Origin: Rhyacophila brunnea
Taxonomy: Eukaryota > Arthropoda > Insecta > Trichoptera > Rhyacophilidae
Assembly (NCBI GenBank): GCA_022495005.1
Contig: JAGYXB010000283.1
Span: 397,501-461,500, forward strand
Length of the DNA stretch: 64,000 nucleotides
Direction: 5' to 3'
Below the pieces are notes generated by a model. The model was not told the DNA's origin, searched no databases, and saw only the letters and a program-made list of their open reading frames with translations. A program made the position numbers and the translations under genes. Position 1 is the stretch's first letter. Every line of letters starts with the position of its first letter. Of this stretch, positions 31,003 to 42,439 are shown piece after piece.

Positions 31003-33480
31003 ATTCCCGATCAATCTACTTCCGAAAGAAGACCTTTTTAAACTACTTATATATCTATCGATTCTGTGCATTGATTTATTTATTTATATAAATATTATTA
31101 TTTATTTATATAGGTAAGTACGTGGGCTGATGTGTTATGCGTGATATAGAATGGAAACGCGTCTAAGTCACATAACATAATATTTCTTTTTCCATGTAAC
31201 ACATGACATATAAGCCAACCCACTGATTTACAACGGTCATTTGGATTTTAATTTTTATGATAATGGAACCATGAATACAAATTATTTCAATACCTACACT
31301 ATAATTTTATATACAAAATTACCAAACGTACCAAAAAATAATCATTCACAAAATAATTAATAATAGAAATTAATTATTTGTTTAATATTAAAGCATGTGA
31401 ATTTTTATCATCCGTAGAAATTTGATAATTTTTAGTCTGACATTGGCATTTGTAGCAATAAATTTATTTTATTTATTTTTAATTAATTTATTTATTAATG
31501 TAATGTAAAAAATAATTAATATTGGTTTAGATTAGTATTACGTCTGTAGGATTAATTGCTCACTGGTATCTATTTGTTTATTATCTTTGAATTCAAGAGT
31601 TATCGGTAGTATGTACTTAATTCTTAATTTGATATGCCAATTGTTAAATAAAAAATAATATATTGGTTGCTTATCTGCAATAAATGTAAATATATAATAC
31701 TAATAATGAATACTGAATTCACAACGTTTACGATATGTCATGTAAAGTTTAAAAAAACTGGTTCTCATCAATCGAATTAAATAAAAATACACATAAAGCA
31801 TTACCCTCAGAAGAAAGAAGAAAAAGAACTATACATAATATGATTTGACATGAACTCTCATAGAAACTTATTTCATAAATTCACCAATCGATACCATAGT
31901 TCTATATGAAAACTACTAAAAATACATTGTTCTAAGATAATGGAGTTTGAAAATTTTGCACAAATTCTCATTTCAATGTTAAAGCCTTGATTTTTGAAGT
32001 AAATGAGTTTATTACCACGTTATTCTTAACTCGTATTCTTGTTTGTCCGGTGGTTGTTTATCCAGTACAAATCTTGCAATCGATTTTTAAATAACTTTCC
32101 GATAAGCTAGACATTTGAAACTTTTAGAATATATCAGAACACGATGCCAATGCATTCTTTTAATACTTTTATCCATTTTTAAGTAGAATTGAATTCATTT
32201 TCAGTTAATTCTGTTTTGTATGAAAAGTTATTTCGGAAAAAATCCGTAATCCAATCCACTATTATTGGTTGCTAAGTGGGGGGTCCTAGCAAATAAATTA
32301 TTAATATATACGTGCGTTACTATAGAAATCAAAATGACATTTCAGTATTCTATATTCTGTTTGTTTGTTTGTTTTTTATTTACTTCATATCAAGTACAAG
32401 TTTGACCATATTGAGCATAATAATTGAACAGAAAATTTAAAAACGTTGTATATTAAAAGTTATTTTTATGTTGTAATTATATTTTATTTAGTTTAAATGA
32501 ACTTAGCAACGAAAAATCAAATTTTACAGTTTAACAAATTATTAACTCAGACATTCCCGTTTATAATTTAATTATTGATTAAACCTTATAAGAGTCATTC
32601 AATTTCTGACCTGTTGAAGAGTTTTTTGATTATTTTTTTTATTGCATTATAAAAATAAGACCATTCTACATTGAATGGTACCTATAATTACCTAACTTAA
32701 CACCTTAAAACATTGAGTTGTTTCCCTATAGCACTAAAGTATCACTAAGTGTCTAGTCACTAGTGATTTGTTCAGTATTTGTCCCTTCTTCAAACTATTT
32801 ATCCAGCCTGTCTATATTTGAGATTTTTAGATAATTCTATTAGATCGCATATCATTGTTTTTTTAATACTACTTAGCGTTTTCACAAAATTTATAATCAT
32901 ATTAAAATATGATTAAAGATTTAATGAAACCAATAAATTAAAATAATACAAACAGATGACTATATAACTAATTTATTTGATTTGATTTATATTGTATATT
33001 GAAATAAAGGGTTGATCGAATAATAAAAATGCTCATAATATTATCGTTCCAATTTTAAGATCAATAATTACTATGACAAAACAATTTTAAATGTTGCCTG
33101 TGCTAACTATTAAAATCGATTACATACTTGTGTAGTTAAGCTTGAACTTGTAACTTATATCAGTATTTAAATATAGATGCCTCTAATAATCAAATGTGTA
33201 TTTTAATTGGAAAGAGTTATTAAAATATATTATTGAAATCTCATATATTATAATATAATCTTAAATATTCCAAATATTGAAGCCTGAAATACGCACACAC
33301 ATTTGGCGTTAAGTTATTTTGAAGTTGATGACACATGAACAAAACAATTTTAAATATCCTTGCTTGTCATTTGCATTAAAAAGTAGTTACATAATATTAA
33401 TAAAATTATGTGTACATATTATTATACTAATTTACCGTGGTCGTTTCTCAAAATAATGGGGAAAATTTTGCAAAGCATAA
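31003..33480. other. Very AT-rich interval, one DR2 copy (31,980-32,360, inverted)
   Basis: Apart from the inverted DR2 copy, which supplies the SINE empty site near 32,262, I see no gene, TIR or tRNA-like sequence. The region is long runs of A/T with scattered (TTTA)n and (TTTG)n. Confidence 0.55.
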
Positions 33481-33527
33481 AAAAAATCGGTCTGTGTACC
33501 TACTTATGTACGCGCGTTAGAAGATAT

Positions 33528-33958
33528 TATACTTATTTGGCGTAACAAAACAAACACAAAACTTGTGATAAACTAGATTCTTTGAATAGCTTTTAATTAT
33601 CTTGTTAAATTACACACTCAAGAAAAAGAACCGCTTATTGGAACGCCGTTGGTTTATTTCTATATACCTTTGACGTTTAATCGTTTGTTTACGTAAGGTA
33701 TTGCAAATGGTCGACAATAAGAAATTCGCTGCCTAGGCAACGGAACAATTCTAAACTATAATATTATACTGTATAATCATCACGATTGCAGTATTATACT
33801 GTGGCGTAAAGGTATTGCGTTCGACTGATAACCGAACAATCGGTGGTTCGAATCCAATTGACTTCGTTGTTTTTCGTGTGAAAAAATAAATTATGTGTTA
33901 CATGTCACACGCCAAAAATACACTCTGATCTGATTTCCCAAACGCGCCAAAAGAAGTT
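33528..33958 (+). mobile_element. TIR/tRNA-like element (family I), copy 2
   Basis: Starts TATACTTATTTGGCG and ends near 'gcgccaaaagaagttta'. Colinear with 23,898-24,333, including the tRNA-like core at 33,797-33,868 with anticodon-position GAT. It forms an inverted pair with copy 3, 470 bp away. A (CTAAT)n run lies between them at 34,103-34,125. Confidence 0.65.
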
Positions 33959-34429
33959 TACATATATTCAAAAATATTGAAAGGTTTTAGAAGATATTCT
34001 AGAAATTTGGAAAACTTCAATAGTAGTTTATAATTATTGTGGGAAATTTTACTTTTACAAAATATGCAACACATTCTTATTGGTAATAGTAAAATAATGA
34101 CAATCTAATCTAATCTAATCTAATTTAAGGCAGTCTTTTTTCTGTGCTAGAACAAAATTCATAATTGTTAACAAGAATTTAGATATTATTTCATAAATCC
34201 TTGAGTCGGCTTTTTATCTTATAATTAAATAATACGTATTAAACATCAAAATGCAATTTATTATCGTTGATTCAGATAGGGTTAAGCAGCATAAATTTAA
34301 GCCTAGCAAGCACTAATTGAGCTCCAATGAGATCCCATTAAATGATTCTATGTAACATCGAACTCCATTAATTAAATATAAAATCATTTGGTTAAATACA
34401 TATTAATTGTGACAATAAATTATTGAAGT

Positions 34430-34889
34430 TATATTTCTTTTGATGCGTTTGGGAAATCAGATCAGAGTGTATTTTTGGCGTGTGACATGTAACACATAAT
34501 TTATTTTTTCACACAAAAAAAACGCACTCGATTGGATTCGAACCACCGATTGTTCGGTTATCAGCCGAATGCACTATCTTTACGCAACAGTATCGCCACA
34601 GTCGTGACGATTATACAGTATAATATCATAGTTTAGAATTGTTCCGTTGCTTAGGCAGCGAATTTATTATTGTCGGCCATTTGCAATTCGATTAAGAGTG
34701 ACAGTTGGTAGTTTAGAAATAAAAACAACGAGAAACCATTATATAATTGAGTAATAGAAATAAACCAACGGCGTTCTAATAAGCGGTCCTTATTCTTGAG
34801 TGTATAATTTAACAAGATAATTAAGAGCTAGTCAAAAAATCTAGTTAATCAGAAGTTTTGTTTTTGTTTTGTTACGCCAAAGAAGTATA
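34430..34889 (-). mobile_element. TIR/tRNA-like element (family I), copy 3
   Basis: Inverted copy: from 'tatatttcttttgatgcg' to 'gttacgccaaagaagtata'. Its tRNA-like core is at 34,522-34,592 (minus). Part of the body (34,690-34,800) differs from copies 1 and 2 and resembles copy 4 ('gagaaa.cattatataatt'). Confidence 0.65.
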
Positions 34890-34924
34890 ACTTCTAACGC
34901 GCGTACATATATATTTTTTTTAAT

Positions 34925-34998
34925 ATACGACACCCTGCGGGATTTGAACCCGAGGCCATGGGATTCGCGCCATATGTGGTCTACCAATTAATTATGCT
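34925..34998 (-). pseudogene. tRNA-like sequence (SINE head or tRNA pseudogene)
   Basis: On minus: A-box-like TAATTAATTGGTAGACCA and a perfect T arm CTCGGGTTCAAATCCCG. The acceptor stem does not pair and no SINE body was recognised downstream. Not a functional tRNA. Confidence 0.5.
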
Positions 34999-34999
34999 A

Positions 35000-35447
35000 G
35001 TAAGTATATAATTATGTACTATCGAATTATGATGAAAATAAGTACTCTTCTGTTTATATAAATATGTACGTTTAAGATTTTATAGCGAGAATGAATTTCT
35101 TAGTTAATTTCACATAAATTAATGTGATAAAACGTCTTTTGACAACGGCACGTGCATTATATACGCTTTATATGCTTCGGTGGGGAGAAAATTCGATTTG
35201 GATAAGTAAGATACCTTTGAGGAAAATTTTGTTGTGGTCAGGGCTCCTTTATTCGGTTTGGAAAATGGCCTCTTTCCATCGTGGGCGGATAGGTATATGT
35301 ACCTACGTAATTCGATTTACTTCGTTTCGTTGAAACGTACTTCGTTCAGATGGTACCACCACGAGAATGCCGGAATGGTTTTTGATATGCGTATTGGATT
35401 GTATTAAAAAAATTGGTAGCCCTTTTTTTTGAATATGTATGGTTTTA
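35000..35447. other. Unassigned interval
   Basis: A 69-codon plus-strand open frame (35,124-35,333) has no recognised similarity or splice context. A short inverted word pair around 35,312-35,340 ('gatttacttcgtttcg', 'cgaaac') is the only structure seen. Confidence 0.35.
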
Positions 35448-35945
35448 CACATTCTTCTTCTTTCACCCTGTCACGATCTAGCATTGGGAAATAGGGCAAG
35501 CACAAGTTAGCGCCACTTCCCTTGATTCATCGCCAACTCTTGAGCCTCCCGCCATCCCAGACCTTCAGCGCGTAGATCGCTTTTGTAGCACCGCTGCAGG
35601 GTGAGAGAGGGCCAGCCACGACGACGGAACCCTTGAGGCTGTGCCAGAAGGGGACGAAGTGCCGTACTCTTTGGCGGCATCTGGAACACATGTGCCAGCC
35701 ACGTAAAGCGTCTCTCCGTGATAACATCAATCACAGAAGGCTGCTGAAAAAGAAAGCTCAAGAGCCGAGACTTTTAAAGCTTAGTAAGATGCCATATCCC
35801 ACAGCTATACAGGAGCACAGGTAGAACGCACGCGTTGAACAAACGACATTTGGTCCTCACAGAATACAGCCTTGACCTCCAGACTCCGTTGAATCTTAGG
35901 AGTACATTGGTGCGACCACGTTACAAACACTCGAGTTTGTAAGCA
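35448..35945 (-). pseudogene. LINE family A relic, left half of an inverted duplication
   Basis: The minus strand encodes RLYSVRTKCRLFNACVLPVL, then FLFQQPSVIDVITERRFTWL, and CYKSDLRAEGLGWREAQELA to a W-R end: the RT thumb and C-terminal tail of a non-LTR retrotransposon, close to the family at 61,030-61,690. A frame break separates the two blocks. The 3' tail is (AAG)n-like, ending at the shared word 'gaagaagaatgtg'. Confidence 0.7.
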
Positions 35946-36896
35946 GACATGGCAGCCTTCGGTGATTGAGGTAATCACGAAGAGACGTTTTACTTTGCTG
36001 GGACATGTGCTCCGGATGGCGCCAAAGAGTGCGACACTTCGTACTCTTGTGGCACAGACTTAAGGGTTCCGACGTCGTGGCCGGCTCTCCCTCACCCTGC
36101 AGCGGTGCTACAAAAACTGTCTACGCCAGGGGGGGCAAACTTTTTGGATGGAGGGCCAAATTCAAGAATTCAAAATGAGCGGCGGGCCGCAAGTAAAATA
36201 CCATTTTTAGATATACACTATGTATTATCTCGAAAAGTAAACATTACAAAAAAATGAATGGGAAGAATGAAACTGTTGTACACTTTTTAACATTTTTTTA
36301 AATTCAGGTGTTAATTTTGTAGTTGATATTCTCAAAACTGCTTGTAAATGGACATCGGAGATATTTGATCGTAAAGAATTTTTATTGAGGTTCATTATCG
36401 AAAATGTTTGTTCACATATATAGGTTGATCCAAAAATAACGAACATTTTTCTGGTCGAATTTGTCTGAATTAACGGCATTGTAAAATTTGGAGATTTCTT
36501 CACGACGATGCAATTATCTTAAATCAGTGTCACACTGCGAGTCAATAATCTCAAGTTGTAGCTCTGTTGGTACACTATCAATATCTATTGCAAATGGATC
36601 GCGTACTATTTATTGCTAAACAAATTTTAATCTATGTCAATATTTTTTTTTTAAATTATAAAAAGTTATTCGTAATCACAAGTACAATTAATGATGGTGG
36701 GCCGCAAAAAAATACCCGGCGGGCCACATGCGGCCCGCGGGCCGCAGTTTGCCTCCCTCTGGTCTACGCGCTGCAGGTCTGTAATGGCGGGAGGTGCAAG
36801 AGTTGGCGAGATGGATCGAGAGAAGTGGCGCAAACTTGTGCTTGGCCTTTGCCCCAATGCTGAGGCGTGACAGGGTGAAAAAAGAAGAAGAATGTG
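35946..36896 (+). pseudogene. LINE family A relic, right half, interrupted by a hAT element
   Basis: The plus strand repeats the tail: SVIEVITKRRFTLLGHVLRM, APKSATLRTL, CYKNCLRAAGL and QELARWIERS. Internal stops are present. Joined across 36,127-36,761 it is homologous to 35,448-35,745 in inverted orientation, and both halves end at the same base of the (AAG)n tail, so one half was probably copied from the other. Confidence 0.65.
36127..36761 (-). mobile_element. hAT (Charlie-like) relic with 8-bp TSD
   Basis: Termini CAGGGGGGGCAAAC and, inverted, CAGAGGGAGGCAAAC. Flanked by GTCTACGC on both sides (36,119-36,126 and 36,762-36,769), the 8-bp duplication diagnostic of hAT. The minus-strand frame 36,225-36,503 encodes IFGSTYICEQTFSIMN and SNISDVHLQAVLRIS, the hAT C-terminal dimerisation region. 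Most of the transposase is deleted. Confidence 0.85.
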
Positions 36897-37067
36897 GAAT
36901 ATTTTTCAAAACATTAAAAAAAGTATTTGAGGATTTTAGAAGACATATTTTGTCATTTTGTGTTTCTTCATTTAACGAAAAGAATGCTTCTACATATGCG
37001 CAAGACATTTTCGATGGTAATGTTACAAAAAATATAATATAATTTTGCACAAACTGTTTAGTGGGAC

Positions 37068-37069
<2 letters not shown>

Positions 37070-37098
<29 letters not shown>

Positions 37099-37490
37099 GA
37101 ATACAAAACATTGTGGACATAACAAATCTAAATTCAAGACGTACACAACATGAGATTAACATTATAAGTCAAACATTACCCTCACAAGAGAGAAGAGAAT
37201 ATAGAAAAAGAAATATATATATAATAACAATAATAATAACAAAAAAAAAATATAATCAAAACATACTTAAGTATAATTTAATACAGAAAAATATAATTTT
37301 TGAGAACGGAAAATATACAATTTTATACAGAAAAATACAGTTTCAAAAATAAAATGCAAAGTACATCATTGAAAATGTCTATGTCTTTAGGGAGCGCATT
37401 TACAAGTCTTGCACCCCTCGCTAATGGTGCCTGATAGGCTTGACGCGAGGAAACGGTTCCAATCCAGAATAAATCATGACTTAATTGTGA
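37070..37490 (-). pseudogene. LINE family C 3' end
   Basis: Matches 7,975-8,260 in the same orientation ('aaaatgtctatgtctttagg', 'gggagcgcatt', 'cgcgaggaaacggttcc'). The tail is (TTTA)n at 37,068-37,096 on plus. Only the last coding block and the 3' UTR are kept. Confidence 0.6.
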
Positions 37491-38608
37491 AGTGCATTCA
37501 AAAAGTTAAAATAAATCGGGATTTCCTTATTGCGCTTCATGGCAACTAAATACTATTTAACGTCATGGAAACACCAAACGGCAATCAACCAATAGGATCG
37601 ATCTTGTCGCCATATTGATTTTATCAATTCGGAAAGGAAACGGATCGTTTTGTTCTCTGAATTAGAATATCCGTCAACCCAAACATGTGAATTCTATAAG
37701 CTTAAGTCCAGGGGGAGGTATCGTGACCACTTAATACATTAGAAATACTCAGTAATGTTAATATAATATGACAGTAGGTACGATCATACACGAATTCACA
37801 ATGACACAAGGCCAGTACATTGACTAATCAGAGCAGAGCTATGGCCTGGCCAATCAACACTCGAGCTGCGAGACTATTTTGTCACTAATGTCATGTCATT
37901 ATTTTCAAATTTCACGTCAATTCTACATGATAATATTTTCAAAACAAAAGCTATCGTGCAGTATTTTTCGAATTGACATTGGTGTAAATAAAATGAATTA
38001 TAATATTATGTTATAATGTCAGAATAATATTGATGTTCAGCATTTTTAAACCATATATAAAAAGCTTTTGCAATTCGACTGCTAATAAAATACATTAATG
38101 GGTAAGTCTACTTTTATTATATTATGTTTATATGCTAGTATGTCACTTAAAAATTCTTTGCAGTCATGGAATCGAAATAATGACACCTATTCTAGTTTTT
38201 ACGTTTGCAAATCTACCAACGCAAATGTAAATATATACAGAAGTTTGCGTTTTACTAAACTACATATACAAAATGTTTATATTATATTTGCGCATTTTAA
38301 TAAAAATAAAAATGGTGACCATTGTCATTATATTTTTTGACATTACATCTTAAAATTATTGTTTCAGAATCCACGTCAATATGATGTGGATCATTAGGTT
38401 TTTGGTTTCGCAGAATAACACCTAGCGATGAAAATTTATAATGAAATCTTCAGGCTACATATAGAAAATTAATGAAGTCATCAATCTGACAGGAAGTGCT
38501 GACAAATAATTACTACCAATCATGGGAGCCCGTTACGATTTTTTCCCCATAAATTTATGTTGTTATTAAATACATATTATTATCATTGCAATAAACTATA
38601 TCTGCGCA
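37491..38608. other. Interval without recognised features
   Basis: AT-rich. An 80-codon plus frame (38,098-38,340) has ordinary AT-driven composition and no known motif, signal peptide or splice context that I could defend. Confidence 0.4.
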
Positions 38609-38997
38609 TCTATTCTATACACAAGACTGCTATCGGCAGCTATCGAAGGTAGTTTTTCATATCTTTGTATCAAAGTATTATAATTGCTACAATAAGTTAG
38701 CCGTCTAAACAGTCAAAACTGTCTATCTCGGTTTAAAATTTATCACAGCGAAGAGATGTGCTGTTAAAACATAGCACTCATTGTAAAAATTACAAATAAC
38801 TTATTTTAATTGTTAAAATAAGTGCTTATACTTCGATAAAAAACTACCCTCGATAGCTGCCGATATCGGATATATATACTATATCTATACACAATACTGC
38901 TATCTGCCGCTTAACAATTATAATACCTTATTACAAACATTTATGATAAACTGCCCTCGATAACCTCAGATAGCGGCCGATAGCAGTCTTCTGTATA
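38609..38997. mobile_element. Two adjacent MITE-E-related elements
   Basis: 38,609-38,878 begins 'tctattctatacacaagact' with 'gctatcggcagctatcga' and ends with the inverse. 38,879-38,997 is a ~119-bp derivative with similar ends ('tctatacacaatactgct' and inverted 'tatacagaagactgct'). The interior word 'cagtcaaaactgtcta' is shared, inverted, with the MITE at 18,118-18,420. Confidence 0.6.
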
Positions 38998-39524
38998 AAA
39001 CTTGAAATATGGACTTTTATTTATTTTTGTCACAGTTTAATTTTTATTATTATGAACAATTTTTAGGGTTCTGGGACTCACATAGTCAAAATTCATAGTC
39101 ACCTCAATTTATAGTTAGCACAGGGGGTTTTCTCTTGTATAGAACTTATATTGATATTATATACGTCTGTTATCTATGATGAAGTCACCCCCGCGCCACG
39201 GCTGTGTCGTAGTGTAGAGGTATTGTTGTATCATCCATATTGTGTATTTTTATTGATATTGGTTTGTGTGATGCTATGCATAGTCATGATGTAATTATTA
39301 TAAGATCGTAATGCACCCATTTTGTGGGAACTCGATCGTTTCCATACATTGTAAATTTTACATAATATTATTAACATTAAATTCCAAAGTGTTCCATTTG
39401 CATATTCTCATTCTTGATTTATTTTAAAATATTACAAATTAATAGCGATGGTGGTACTCGTACCCTCCAGCAGAATTTTCCGGTGTAAGAGATGGTAAGT
39501 CTTCCACCAAATCATAGGTTATGT
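38998..39524. other. Interval without recognised features
   Basis: No TIR, tRNA-like motif or convincing open frame. Composition is ordinary for the window. Confidence 0.4.
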
Positions 39525-40140
39525 GAGGTCTGCGCAAACTTTTTGAATGAATGGCCACATTAGGAATATAAAATGAATGGTGGACCGCAAGTAAAATACT
39601 ATTTTTCATATTATATATTATCATGAAAGAGGAATTTTAACATACAAAAATAAAATAAGAAGAATGAAACTGTTTTACATTTTTCAACATTTATTTAATT
39701 TCAGCTGTTAATTTTGTAGTTGACATTCTGAAAACTGATTGTAAATGTTCATCGGTGATGCTTGAAGGTAAAGAGTTTTTATTGATAATCATGATTAAAA
39801 ATGTTTTACACATATTATTAATATTTAGGGTGATCCAAATTTTTAAATGCTGAAATTTTTTTTTCGGTACTGTTCGGTTATCAGGAATACAGCGGAAACA
39901 CATTTTGCAAATACACGATATACTTGATTATTTGTTAGTTGGGGTTAGTTTAGGTAAGGTTAGGTTGGGTTAGATTAGGTTAGGTTTGGTTAGGCTAACA
40001 AATAATCCAGTTTATCGGCTATTTTCAAAATGTGTTTTCCGCCGTATTCCTTATAACCGAACAGTTCCTTTTTTCTTCAGAAATACGATTAAGGCTCGTA
40101 GGCCCCACAGAAATACTTGCCGTAGTTTGCCCAGGCTTGG
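39525..40140 (-). mobile_element. hAT (Charlie-like) relic, copy 2, split by a foldback
   Basis: The left end 'tctgcgcaaactttttgaat' and the right end 'gtagtttgcccaggct' correspond to the ends of 36,127-36,761. The minus frame encodes SSITDEHLQSVFRMSTTKL, the same dimerisation region. More decayed than copy 1. A foldback occupies 39,868-40,068. Confidence 0.65.
39868..40068. mobile_element. Foldback element with TTAGG-like core
   Basis: The left arm 'tactgttcggttatcaggaa' and 'tacagcggaaacacattttg' pairs with the right arm 'caaaatgtgttttccgccgt' and 'ataaccgaacagtt'. The core at 39,943-39,999 is a run of TTAGGT/TTGGGT-type units. Inserted in hAT copy 2. Confidence 0.75.
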
Positions 40141-40638
40141 GTTATATTATGGTTCACGTGTTTTTATCAGAAATATATCGTCTCTGTTCTGGCAGAACAC
40201 ACAAACTGGAGAATACTAGTTTCGAGTAATTTGACTTTGAAGTTGTTAAAATGTTTGAAATGATCTATCATGTGAGTTTATTAAGTAATCCTAAAAAGAA
40301 TGACTTTAAAATAAAGCCTGTTTATTTATTAAGAAGGTTTCCAGACGGTAAAGTTTGAAATAAGGAACATTTTAGTATAACTGAGTCAATATGTCATTTT
40401 TTCGAATTAGTGTCTTCTGCCAGAATAGTGACGATACGGTCTCCTAAAATTATGATCGTTTCTCGTCCTTAGAAAGTCTCTATATGCCATTGAGCTAGGA
40501 GCTAGGTCATTTATATTTTATTGAATTATTTGTTAATCATTATCAACTAAAGTGAATTAAAGTTTTCTCTAACAGGACTTTAATCTTTTTAATGTCTTTG
40601 TATTTAAGATGCCAGTGTAAAGTTTATAATATTTTTAT

Positions 40639-40866
40639 TTCGACCCTGTCTGGATCCTGATAAGAAAGAGCATACGGGCCTCCGCAGAGTAGAGGTTTGT
40701 ATTATACGATTTTGTTTTTACGAGAAATGGATGTCAGCCCCTTGCTCAACCTATTATGTAATATACATTAATTGAAAAACAATGTGTACTTGCCAGACCC
40801 AAGATTATAATCTAGGACCCACGACGGTATATGCTGATGCTTAAGCCACACGGCCATCGTGGGTAG
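40639..40866 (-). mobile_element. SINE family A copy
   Basis: Minus-strand copy with tRNA-like head at the high-coordinate end ('cacgatggccgtgtggctta') and the decayed B-box 'gattataatctagg' (on plus). Body and 'ggatcctgataag' region recognisable. Confidence 0.75.
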
Positions 40867-40954
40867 TCATAATAATTAGCAAGATTACTATATTCTTTCG
40901 TATATTCTCGGATGGGTTTTCCATCTAATTAATATTATTATTATTTTTATTTAT

Positions 40955-41182
40955 TTTTTGACCATGTCCGATCCTAATAGGATCATATGGGCCTCTACAG
41001 AGTAGAGGTTTGTATTAACAGATTTTGTTTTTACGAGAAATGGATGTCAGCCACTTGCTCAACCTATTAGGTCCATACCCTGACTCACACACAAATTGAA
41101 AAACAATATGTGTACTTGCCAGACCCAGGATTCGAACCTGGGACCCACGGCGTGATAGTCCAACGCTTATGCCGCGCGGCAT
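40955..41182 (-). mobile_element. SINE family A copy, best-preserved B box
   Basis: Minus strand: head fragment GCCGCGCGGCATAAGCGTTG, B-box GGTTCGAATCCTGGG, body to 'ggatcggacatggtc' and an A-rich (AAT)n tail. The first few bases of the head are missing. Confidence 0.8.
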
Positions 41183-41747
41183 TACAATGCGCTGAATACA
41201 CAGCACGTATATGTTATGCTAAAATACCTTTAAGATTATCCCAAAATAATACGAGCCAACAAAAGTGATAACAACACATGTTTGCTGAAAAGAAATATGA
41301 CCCCTATTCTTCGCGTACGCGTAAGAAAAATATGTAAATTTGTAGAATCTCATATAAAAAAAAACATTGGATAGAAAAATTACACATGTCTGATATTAAA
41401 TGAACGGATGTATTGTATTGAAGATAAAGTGCTGTTATAAACTCACTGAATGTTTGTATATTATAACTGAATAAAGAAAAATGAGAGAATTCCCACGATT
41501 TGAAAATGTAAGATATCTATTGAGCACAAATACTTTGAAAACATAATAGTTTCTCAAACTATTTGCAATCGCAAATAGGTAGATGTATTGGAACTAATAT
41601 TAGAAAAGATCCTGATACTAGTTATTGATTAACGTAATTTCTACTTTGATTCAAAAACGCAAAAGCCGACTTCCAAAAATTAAAGCAATTTGTGTAATGC
41701 TTTAATATTATGTAAAAACTGCTAGTTAATTTGGCAGTAATTAGATA

Positions 41748-41825
41748 GGACGCACATGCATCAATTGGTTAAGCACGAATTCAGTGGATGTGTGTTCGAG
41801 TCTCTCTGGGCATCGTATTTTTTTT
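41748..41825 (+). pseudogene. tRNA-like SINE head
   Basis: 'tgcatcaattggttaagcac' (A box) and 'gtgttcgagtctctc' (B box) at tRNA spacing, followed by a T-rich stretch. The acceptor stem is not complementary. A second weak tRNA-like stretch lies at 42,150-42,218 ('gatgattcgattccagcg'). Confidence 0.45.
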
Positions 41826-41856
41826 CAAAACATTTTTTCTAAGTAAGCATATTTTC

Positions 41857-42103
41857 CCCCCGACTATTTTCAATCCTAATAAGATCATCATATGGGCCTT
41901 CACGGAGAAGAGTAGACGTTTGTATTGACAGATTTTATTTTTTACGATAAATGGATGTCAGTCATTTGCTCAACCTATTAGGTCCATAGTCTGACTCATA
42001 CACACATAGAAAAAAATGTGTGTATGAGTCAGACCAAGGATTCAAACCTGGTACCCACGACGTTATAGGCCGACGCTTAAGCTGCGCGGCCATCGTGGTT
42101 GAG
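41857..42103 (-). mobile_element. SINE family A copy
   Basis: Complete-looking minus copy: head 'cacgatggccgcgcagctta', B-box 'ggtttgaatccttgg', body and 'ggattgaaaatag' tail side. Third same-orientation copy in 1.5 kb. Confidence 0.75.
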
Positions 42104-42439
42104 TAAATATCTGAGGTTTTTTTCAACTATGTTAAATAATTTATTTATACGTCCGCGTTAAAGAAGCGATTGAGCGTTTGCTTTTAAAGATTGGTCGATG
42201 ATTCGATTCCAGCGTGAAGCAAAAATTAAAAAACTTTATTTTCAATAAGTGTTTAAGCAAGAACTCAAAGGGTTAAACCCGTTAAACAAATGACTGGAAA
42301 CCATCATCGTCATTTATGGGAACTTTTGTGTTCCTGGACGATCTTGCAATATAAATATTTAGTTCATGCTTTAAAATTTGGAAAATGTAGCATTATAAAA
42401 TACTTTATTATTTTTACGATTATATTTACTTTTCTTTCA
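42104..42439. other. Short unassigned interval
   Basis: Apart from the weak tRNA-like stretch at 42,150-42,218, nothing was seen. The 137-codon plus frame starting at 42,290 runs into the antisense of a LINE relic and has no recognisable domain. Confidence 0.4.

Noticed and set aside
36688..37050. 120-codon minus frame and overlapping plus frames
   Set aside because: They cross the hAT right end into the LINE tail in the wrong strand or frame; the real relics are the hAT dimerisation region and the plus-strand LINE tail.
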